NCBI GenBank assembly: GCA_021821045.1
Contig: JAKACW010000005.1
Location: 1-64,000, forward strand
Source: Pseudomonadota bacterium
GTDB lineage: Bacteria > Pseudomonadota > Gammaproteobacteria > JAADHS01
Direction of reading: 5' to 3'
Length of the DNA: 64,000 nucleotides
The translations under genes were made by a program, and so were the position numbers. Below the pieces are notes generated by a model. It was not told where the DNA came from. It did not search any database and saw only the letters and a list, made by a program, of their open reading frames with translations. This document shows positions 36,313 to 45,400 of the stretch, one piece after another; the first letter of the stretch is position 1, and every line of letters starts with the position of its first letter.

Positions 36313-36647
36313 AAAGCATTCTCCTTTCATGGTTGCTTCAAAGTGTTGCTTCACCGTAGCTGATTGCATTGATCGGGCCAAACCAGATACACAGATGAAG
36401 TGCCGCGCAACGCCATGAAAGATTTGCGAAATCCTGGGCGGTATTGCGCAGAGACAATTCGTACACTGTGATGGCGTGGTGATTTTGAACTGATCCGGTG
36501 GATTTGCACCACCCGTTCCGCGCGCACGTCGCCCCCCCGGCTGAATCCTGCAAACCATCGCGTTTGATGGGAGTCATGAAAATTGCATCGTGACTAGATG
36601 TCGGCAACTGTAACAGCACGAGGCATCACAGAAAAGGAGGAATAGCC
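36313..36647. other. Intergenic region without a supported gene
   Basis: Open frames extend into it but lack coding character and ribosome-binding sites. It must hold the DUF883 operon promoter and the promoter of the small peptide gene; I could not locate either with confidence. Confidence 0.5.
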
Positions 36648-36752
36648 ATGATTAGGCGATACACAACGACAGGTGATGACTGGGCCATCTTTATCGGATC
36701 ACATGTGATCCTGCTCATACTTTTCTTGCTCGGGATGGCAATGGCGCAATGA
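36648..36752 (+). CDS. 34-residue single-span membrane peptide
   Basis: A short frame with an excellent ribosome-binding site (AAAGGAGGAATAGCC before ATG 36648) and a Rho-independent terminator 19 bases after its stop, so it is a complete transcription unit. The peptide begins MIRRYTTTGDDWAIF, then has one hydrophobic helix (HVILLILFLLGMAMA) and ends with Gln. No homologue recognised. It resembles the many small stress-linked membrane proteins and lies beside the DUF883/YqjE-like genes. Confidence 0.65.
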   Translation: MIRRYTTTGDDWAIFIGSHVILLILFLLGMAMAQ

Positions 36753-36770
36753 GCGTTCAGTCGACGTGAG

Positions 36771-36813
36771 AACGGCATGGCGGTCATCCGCCATGCCGTT
36801 TTCATTTTTTTCT
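36771..36813 (+). terminator. Rho-independent terminator of the small peptide gene
   Basis: A 13-bp perfect stem (36771-36783 with 36788-36800), loop TCAT, then TTCATTTTTTT on the plus strand. Confidence 0.9.
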
Positions 36814-36822
36814 AAAATCACG

Positions 36823-38247
36823 TCACAAGGCGGCCAGAAAAGCCACCAAGTCTTCCTTTTCCTGTTTGGCCAGTTTTGTCTGCAGCACTAAATTGAAAAA
36901 CTCAACGGTGTCGGCCAAAGTGAGCAATCGACCATCGTGAAGGTATGGAGGAGTGTCCTTCAAACCGCGAAGGGGAAAAGTTTTGATTGGACCCTGGGCC
37001 GTTGCGAGCATGCCATCGTAGCGTTGCGGCTTGTAGAATCTCTCCACTTGGAGATTATGCATCGAGTTGTCGGTGTAGTATGGGGGCGTGTGACACTCTG
37101 CGCATTTCGCCTTTCCGAAAAACAGATCTTGTCCGCGCAATTCAGCCGGCGTGGCTTTGGCGGGATCGAGCTTTCCATCAATGCCCAGCTTCGGCGCGGG
37201 CGGAAAATCCAGGAGTTTCTGGAACTCCGCCATGAAGTGAACCTGACTTCCCCGTTCCAGCGGATTGACGCCCTTCTTCGTTGCAATAACCGGATCTCCG
37301 TCGAAGTAAGCGGCGCGTTGCTCGAACTCCGTGAAATCCTCGACCGATGTCAACGCCCGCTGCGAGCCGAAGGAGCGCTGAATATTCACGCCGCGGAGCG
37401 CCGGCGTATCAATCCTCCGCCGTACTTCTTGCGGCCGCATATCGCCGACGAGATGGGTCGCGGCATTGGTCCCGCCGTTGGCATGGCAGTCGAAGCACGC
37501 GACACCTTCGCTCGGTTCCGCGGTCCGACGGTCTTCAGTCGCATTGAACTGTTGCTGGGGAAAGCGGGTGAGCAGCAACCGCAGTCCTTCGAGATCCTTT
37601 GGATTAAGGATGCCATTGAATAGAGAGTTGAAGTTTTGCAGGGTGACCAATTTCCCCTTCGAAACATCGCCCAGATCGGGACGGACGGTCAAAAAGATGG
37701 CCGGCGGAAATTCCGCCAGGAAACGCTCGGGGATATCGAACTCGACGTCGAAACGTTCCAATCGACGCCCCTTACCGTCCTGCTGACGCTCGATCTCATC
37801 GATCATCGCTTTGGGAAAGACCATGCCGCCTTCCTCATGGTCCGGATGTGGAAGCGGCATAAATCCAGCCGGGAATACGCCTTGCTGGCGAATTTGTTCA
37901 GGCGTCATTTCCGCAAGCTTTTCCCACGTCATACCCTGCGGCAGTTTGGCGCGCACGCCATTTTGAAGCGGTTTGCCACGGGTCATTTTCCAAGTAGGGT
38001 GCGGTTGATCGCTAAGGTCATAGCGTGACTCCAGAAGTTCCCGGTGACGCTTGCCGCGTTGCGATTGCTCCGACTTGCGGCGTTTAACCATGTCGTCAAA
38101 GGTTTCGTCGATCTTGACGTCCATATAGCTCGACTTGCCCACCGGGGGCTGCTCAGGCGGCGGTGGTTCCTGAGTTTGCGCTATCTTGGCAAAGGCCAAG
38201 CTGGTGAACATGACTGAATAGGCTGCGACTCGAGAAACTGTTTTCAT
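36823..38247 (-). CDS. Periplasmic di-heme cytochrome c, MauG/cytochrome c peroxidase-like
   Basis: 474 residues. ATG 38247 is chosen: AGGAG lies 8 bases upstream and the protein then starts with a signal peptide (MKTVSRVAAYSVMFTSLAFA). After a Pro-rich linker and an N-terminal region (~60-270) without a known motif there are two heme sites, CFDCH (~256-260) and CAECH (~388-392). Around the second, CAECHTPPYYTDNSMHN and the later TPPYLHDGR are signatures of the CCP/MauG superfamily. Such proteins reduce peroxide or oxidise a protein or small substrate using two c hemes. The long N-terminal region makes it larger than ordinary peroxidases (~330). It has no obvious operon partner. Confidence 0.8.
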   Translation of the reverse strand: MKTVSRVAAYSVMFTSLAFAKIAQTQEPPPPEQPPVGKSSYMDVKIDETFDDMVKRRKSEQSQRGKRHRELLESRYDLSDQPHPTWKMTRGKPLQNGVRAKLPQGMTWEKLAEMTPEQIRQQGVFPAGFMPLPHPDHEEGGMVFPKAMIDEIERQQDGKGRRLERFDVEFDIPERFLAEFPPAIFLTVRPDLGDVSKGKLVTLQNFNSLFNGILNPKDLEGLRLLLTRFPQQQFNATEDRRTAEPSEGVACFDCHANGGTNAATHLVGDMRPQEVRRRIDTPALRGVNIQRSFGSQRALTSVEDFTEFEQRAAYFDGDPVIATKKGVNPLERGSQVHFMAEFQKLLDFPPAPKLGIDGKLDPAKATPAELRGQDLFFGKAKCAECHTPPYYTDNSMHNLQVERFYKPQRYDGMLATAQGPIKTFPLRGLKDTPPYLHDGRLLTLADTVEFFNLVLQTKLAKQEKEDLVAFLAAL

Positions 38248-38567
38248 AATCATTGCTCCTAGTTTGTGCTGAGGAGCCGGTGTCATTGCCCGCGTTGCGC
38301 GATGGCCGATTCGTCTTGGGTCGCGCACTGCACATACATCAACCTCACCGGTTCGCTCGGCGTGGGTGGTAAGTGACAGTTGCATTCATCGCGCCAACTC
38401 GCCAACGTCGACGAGGAACCGCACAACTCAATGAAAGTGGCGAAAAAAGAGATGCGCTTACGGAATTGGAGATGCGGACAATTTGTTCACGTGGTGTTTT
38501 TGACCGGATGCGGTGGATAGTCACCAGCGACAAGGAAAAGCCTATTCGTGCCGCGGCCCTCGCCGGG

Positions 38568-38921
38568 CTAGACCAGCACTTGACGCGTCTGCGCCATGAA
38601 CTCGTGAATGGCAGCTTCGACTTGCGAGTCGATCATCACATCGGGCCGCCTGCCTCGCGGACAAGCCAAGCGCGGCGTAGTGCCGAACAACCGACAAATG
38701 AGGGGACGCTCCGCGTAGACTTGGCAGCCGCTCGCCCCCAGATGCGGACAACTCAGCGCAGCCAACGCCGCCTCGTGCTCCGCTTCACTCTTGACCGGTA
38801 GACGCGCCATCTCTTCGGACAACGTCGTCACCGGTCCGCAGCAATCATGACATCCCGGCTCACACTCGAAGCGCGGAATACGTTCGCGGAAGAAACGGAT
38901 TTTTCGTTCATTGGATGTCAT
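38568..38921 (-). CDS. YkgJ-type cysteine-cluster protein
   Basis: 117 residues with the CxxCC core of the zinc/iron-chelating domain family: FECEPGCHDCCGPV near the N-terminus, then CPHLGASGCQVYAERPLICR. Seven or more Cys are placed as in PF03692 members, which bind a metal or FeS cluster of unknown purpose. Cytoplasmic. It stands alone between divergently placed genes. Confidence 0.85.
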   Translation of the reverse strand: MTSNERKIRFFRERIPRFECEPGCHDCCGPVTTLSEEMARLPVKSEAEHEAALAALSCPHLGASGCQVYAERPLICRLFGTTPRLACPRGRRPDVMIDSQVEAAIHEFMAQTRQVLV

Positions 38922-39451
38922 TTGAGAGCCCTGCTGTTCGGCCGCGCACGCTTGGATCGAAATTGTAGCAGACGGTAGTGCGGTCGAAGTTCATGGACGG
39001 GCCCGTGAATTGACGGAGCAACGTTCGAAGTGGTACCGTGCGGCTCCTATTTGGTTTTGTGTCGTCTTTTGCCTTTAACTGCTTTCCTCGGATGCGGGTC
39101 GCCATCCAATACTGAGGAGCGGAACATTATCTTGAAGACATCGTCATTGTCGACAAAGTCAACGCGGTAATCATTGACGAGCCCTCGTTGAATTCGGTTA
39201 AAAATTCAGCCTAAATCAACATCGAAACCTTCAGCGGCGCGGCTCAATCGCTCACCCCGTCTCCTGCGGTGTGACTTGCGAGTTCGGCGATCCGTTGGGC
39301 ACGAGCAGTTTCACACTCAAACAATCGAAGGATAGGCACGAATGCATTTTTAGCACCTTATCTTCGGGCGTAGGAGGCGTATCCGACCCCCGCTTAACGG
39401 TCTCCCCGCCCGACCTTTCCGTTCAACGCATGAGGATGGTCGACGATAAAC
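38922..39451. other. Intergenic region, no supported gene
   Basis: About 530 bases of lower GC than its surroundings. Short open frames on the plus strand (39271-39519) overlap the start of the large glucan synthase gene in another frame and have no ribosome-binding site or recognisable product. It presumably holds the promoter of the synthase. Confidence 0.5.
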
Positions 39452-42400
39452 TTGTTCAATTTCTTTGGAGTCTGGAAGCGCCTCGAACAGTCTTACGGGA
39501 CGCGAGACACGCAACGTGACAAGCTGAATACCGAGCCGTTGCGCTCCGAGCTTTTCGGAGCCGAGCAGCTCAAGCGTCACGCGATCACATTGGCGCGCCA
39601 GCATCGAATCGATCCACGGCCCAGTCCGGACAAGTTGCTACCGCGACTGGCCGACAACGAGCGCGTCCTGCTTGCCACGTATGATAGGGTAAGCGCCGCC
39701 GCGTCGGCGGGACAGCGGATCGCCCCTGCGGAGGCTTGGCTGCTCGACAATTTCTATCTCATCGAACAGCAGATCAATTTGGCGCGTCGGCATTTGCCGC
39801 GCGGATACAGCCGCAAATTGCCGCGACTGGCGGAGGGTCCCGCCGCGGGCTCCCCTCGCATTTACGAACTTGCCTTGGAGTTTATTTCCCACCAGGACGG
39901 ACGTGTCGACACGGACTACGCCAACAGCTTCGTCGCCGCATACCAGAGCGTTCAACCGCTTCGACTCGGGGAATTGTGGGCATTCCCGATCATGCTGCGA
40001 CTGGCTTTGCTGGAAAACGTTCGGCGTGTCGCGTCGCGCATCGCTCGTCGGCGCCTGGAGCGAGATACGGCGGTCGCTTGGGCCGACCGCATGCTCGAAA
40101 CCGCCGAGAACGAGCCCAAGCAGCTCATCCAACGGCTCGCCGAGTTCGCCAACGCCGATGTCCCGCTGACCGCATCATTTGTCGATGAATTCTACGCGAG
40201 ACTCCAGGCGCAGGGCCCCGCGATGTCCTTCGTGCAAACTTGGGTCGAGCAGAGCCTGCTCGACCAGGGCGTAACCGCCACACAGTTGTTGCAGGCGGAG
40301 GGCCACACGGTGGCGGCCAGTCAGATCACCATCGCCAACAGCATTGGCAGTTTCCGCTTCATCGGCTCTATTGATTGGACGGTTTTCGTCGAGACGCTCA
40401 GCGTTGTCGAGCAGACATTGCGGGAAGACCCTGCAGGAATGCACGCCCGCCAGGATTTCGCCACCCGCGATCGATACCGTCACGCCATCGAAGACATAGC
40501 GAAGGTCAGCTCTTATAGCGAATGGGAGGTGGCGCGCCAGGCGGTGGCGCTGGCTCAAGCCGCCGCCCAACGATCGGGAACAGACGATCGCAGCGCCCAT
40601 GTCGGTTACTACCTAACAGATCGCGGTCGAAGCAGCCTCGAACACGCAGCCGGCTGCAATGTGTCATGGACCTTGCGCGCCTCTCGCTGGGTTCGCCGAT
40701 CGCGCTTGGCGTTTTACCTCGGCTCGATCCTGTTGCTTACCGCTGCGGCCGTGGCAGAGGTCCTTGTCATGGTTGCCGAGGCCGGGCTCGGAATGTGGTG
40801 GTACGGGTTCTTTGCGATAACCGGCATCATTGGCGCATCGGCGTTGACCGTATCGCTCGTTAACCGCCTTATCACGCTTTTCGTACCGCCCCGTTCGCTG
40901 CCACGACTGGACTTCTCCCAAGGCATTCCTCCCGATCATCGCGCGATGGTCGTTGTCCCAACATTGCTTAGCAATCCGCTCGAGGTTGCCGGCCTGCTCG
41001 AAGCGCTGGAGATTCGCTATCTGGGCAATCGAGATCCCAACCTGTTCTTTGCCCTGCTGACCGATTTTCGCGACGCACCCGAACGTGTCCAGCCAGACGA
41101 TGAGGAATTGCTCGCCGTTGCGCGCGAGGGAATTCGCGCGCTGAACGCGACGTATCGCGACGATCGGACCTGTATCTTCTATTTGTTTCATCGGCCGCGT
41201 GTCTGGAATCCGTTCGAACGGGTTTGGATGGGCTATGAGCGAAAACGGGGGAAGATAGAACAGTTCAATGCGCTGCTGCGAGGTGTGACGCATGGTGCTG
41301 CGTCCGAGAATGAGCCCGCGGCGTTCTCGGACGTTGTTGGAGACCCGTCCATTCTCGGTTCGATCAAATACGTCATCACCTTGGACACCGACACGCAGTT
41401 GCCACGCGATGCGGCGCGCGCGCTGATTGGCAACATTGCACACCCACTTAACCGACCGGTGTACGATTCCGCCAGGGGGCGCGTGGTTGAAGGCTACGCC
41501 ATTCTGCAGCCGCGCGCCACGATCAGCCTGTCCAGCGCCGGCCAGTCCCGGTTCACGCGATTGTTCGCCGGCGAAGCGGGCATCGATCCCTACACCCGCG
41601 AGGTATCGGACGTTTACCAAGATCTTTTCGGTGAAGGTTCGTTTATCGGCAAGGGCATCTACGATGTGGACGCCTTTCGCCAGGCGGTGGATGGCCGTTT
41701 TCCGGAGAACCTCGTTCTCAGTCACGACTTGCTGGAAAGCGGCTACGCGCGTTCGGCGCTGGTGACCGATGTCGAGCTGATTGAGGAACATCCGGCCAGT
41801 TACGCGGCGGAGGCCAGTCGGCGCCACCGCTGGATACGCGGTGACTGGCAGCTGTCCGGTTGGCTCCTCCCGCGGATTCCCGCACCGCCCGGATCGAAAG
41901 CGAAGCAACAGCCTAACCCCCTCTCGGCCTTGTCGGTGTGGAAACTGTTCGACAACCTGCGCCGCAGTCTCGTGGCGCCGGCGCTCCTTGCTTTTCTGAC
42001 CATGGGATGGCTGGTTGGTCCCGGCCCGACATGGTTCTGGATTCTGCTGGTGGCGGCCGTGGTCTTCCTGCCCGCATTGGTGGGAGGCGTAATTGAAGTG
42101 CTCGGCAAGCCGGCGGAGCGCGATTGGTTGGTGCATTTGATCCTGGCAAGCAGATCCGTGACCCGTCCGATGGTGCTCGCTTTTTTAACGTTGGTGTTTC
42201 TGCCATACGACGCGATGATCTGCTTGGACGCGATCCTGCGCTCGGGCGTGCGAATGCTGTTCACTCGACGTGGACTGTTGCTCTGGCATATGCCTACCTA
42301 CACCCGTCGCAATGCGCGCCGCACACTGGGTGACTTTGTCCGCGAGATGTGGTTCGCGCCCGCTCTGGCGCTGGCCCTGGCATGGGCGCTGTCGGAAACC

Positions 42401-45400
42401 CGCTCGCCGGAGTGGTACTTTTGGGCCCCGGTGTTGGTGCTTTGGCTGATCGCGCCCCTTGTCGGTTGGTGGATCAGCACGCCGCTGCGCGCCCCCCCGC
42501 CGAACTTGTCCACCGATCAGCGGAAATTTCTGCGGACACTGGCGCTACGAACATGGCGTTACTTTGCCGAGTTCATGGGTCCGCGAGACAACTGGTTGCC
42601 CCCCGACAACTTTCAGGAGCACCCAAACCCGGTCATCGCCTCGCGGACCTCGCCGACGAATATCGGCATGGGTCTGCTGGCGAACCAAGCCGCGTACGAT
42701 TTTGGCTACATCGGCACCGAGGAGTTTCTGCGTCGCACGCAGAGCACGCTGGCCGCCATGGAAAAGCTGGAACGTTATCACGGCCATTTTTATAACTGGT
42801 ATGACACGCATTCGCTGCAGCCGCTGCGTCCGCAGTATGTGTCTTCGGTGGATAGCGGGAACCTCATCGGCAGTTTGCTCACTCTTCAAGCGGGACTGAC
42901 CGAACTAAAACACCAACCTGTGCTACCGTCGCGGGCGTTTCAGGGCCTGGAGGACATTTTGCTTGTGCTTGCCGCCTACATCCCCGCCGCGCCGGCCACG
43001 GCGCGCGCGGCGCTCGCGAAACAGGTCGAATTTCTAGAGTTCACGCTGCGCACGGACGCGCCGACCGTGACGGCCGCGGTTTCGTTGCTGGAAGCCCTTC
43101 AAAGCGCCGCTCACGAGTTGCTGGCCGTACTTGCGTTGGAGCCCGTTGCGGACGCCGATCCTTTGGCCCCGCCAAGCAGTCTAAACTACTGGGCCAAGGC
43201 CTTCTGCCGTCAAACCCAAGCGCTGCGAGACGACCTAAAGTCCTTGGTGCCGGAACCGCAGCGCTTCGACGCCATCCCCACGCTGGAAGAATTGGCCAAG
43301 AAAGAACCCGCCGCCAGTCAAAAGCTCGCGACTGATCGGCTCAGACTAATCGACGACTTGGTCGAGCGATGCCACGAAGCGGCGGCAATGGATTTCGAAT
43401 TCCTCTACGATACGACGCGCGGATTATTAAGCATCGGCTACGACGCGGGCGAACGACGCCGCGACCCGTCCTGTTACGACCTGCTTGCGTCGGAAGCGCG
43501 GCTGGCAAGTTTCCTGCTCATCGCGCAGGAGCAGATCCCGCAGAAACATTGGTTTTTACTCGGTCGATTGCTGACAAGCCACGGCGGCGATGTGAGCCTC
43601 CTATCCTGGAGTGGGTCGATGTTCGAATACCTCATGCCGCAGTTGCTCATGCCCAGTTATGAAAACACCTTGTTGGAGCAAACCTGCAAGGCCGCCGTTT
43701 CCCGTCAGATCGACTACGGCCGACGCCGCGGTGTTCCCTGGGGTATTTCAGAATCCTGTTACAACCTTACCGACATCAACAAAGTCTACCAGTATCGCGC
43801 ATTCGGCGTACCCGGCCTGGGCTTCAAACGCGGGCTGGGCGATGATCTGGTCATTGCGCCGTACGCGAGCGCACTGGCGCTGACGGTGATGCCGCGGGAA
43901 GCGTGTCACAACCTGCAGACGTTGGCGTCCGGCGGTTTCATGGGCGACTACGGTCTTTACGAAGCGATCGATTACACGCGGTCCCGCGTGCCGCCCGGCA
44001 TAAACCACGCGATCGTGCGCGCTTTCATGGCCCATCACCAAGGCATGAGTCTGTTGGCGCTAGCCTACGTACTGCTGGACCGGCCGATGCAACGCCGCTT
44101 CATGTCCGATCCGCTCATTCGGGCGACCGAATTGCTGCTGCAAGAACGCGTGCCGAAGAAGGGGGCCACGCTGCACCCGCACGCGGCCGAAGTGAGCGCC
44201 CCCGAACGCCCCTTTACCGAGGACGAGGGTGCAACCATGCGCGTGTTCACTGATCCGAACGCGCCCCTGCCCGAGGTTCACTTGCTGTCCAACGGACGCT
44301 ATCACGTTATGGCAACCCATGCCGGCGGAGGTTACAGCCGTTGGCGCGACTTGGCGGTCACCCGCTGGCGCGAGGACGTGACGGCCGACGCCTGGGGCAC
44401 ATTCATATATTTGCGCGACCGTGATACGGGGCATTACTGGTCGAGTGCCTATCAACCGACCTTGTGCAAGGCGGATCACTACGAGGCGATCTTTGTCCAA
44501 GCCCGGGCCGAGTACCGCCGGCGCGATCACGCCATCGAATCTCATACGGAAATAACCGTGTCGGCCGAGGACGACGTCGAAATACGCCGCGTTACCCTCG
44601 CCAACCTGTCGTCCCGCACCCGGCGGATCGAGGTAACGAGTTACGCGGAGGTCGTGTTGGCACCGTTGAACACCGATCTGGCCCATCGCGCGTTCAGCAA
44701 CCTGTTCGTGCAAACCGAGATTCTTCCCGATCGACACGCGATCTTGTGCACGCGTCGACGCCGCACGCCACAAGAGCAGACGTCGTGGATGTTTCACCTG
44801 TTGGTGGCACCCGGCGCGGTAAGCGGCGAACCGTCCTACGAGACGGATCGTGCCCGGTTCATCGGCCGAGGCCGAAGCGTGGGCCAACCGGCTGCATTGG
44901 AACGCGGCGCCGAGCTGTCGAATACCGACGGTCCGGTGCTCGACCCCATCGTGGCGATGCGCCGCGTAATCGAGCTGTCGCCGGACGAATCGGGAACTGT
45001 ACACGTGATCTCCGGTGTCGCGCCGACCCGTGAGGCCGCATTGGCTTTGCTCGACAAGTATTGTGACCGCCATTTCGTCGATCGCGCGTTCGAGATGGCG
45101 TGGCTCCAAAGTCAGGACGTGCTGCGACACCTGAACGCAACTGAATCCGACGCCCAACTCTGGGGTCGACTGGCAAGTTCGATGGTTCACAGCACTATCT
45201 TGCGCCGGGCTTCACCCAGCATTCTCGCCCGCAACCGACTCGGTCAAGCAGGACTGTGGCGCTTTGGCATTTCGGGCGATCTTCCTATGCTCCTGGTGCG
45301 GATCGGCAACGTGAACCGCATCGATTTGATAAAACAAACGCTGCAGGCCCATGCATACTGGCGGATGAAAGGCTTGGTCGTCGATCTAGTGATTCTAAAC

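Noticed and set aside
39271-39519. Short plus-strand gene overlapping the start of the glucan synthase
   Set aside because: Different frame from the synthase, no product recognised and no ribosome-binding site; the synthase frame is strongly coding.
40664-42136. 490-residue antisense frame within the glucan synthase gene
   Set aside because: Composition (Arg, His, Gln rich) is typical of an antisense shadow in GC-rich DNA, and the plus strand is clearly coding.
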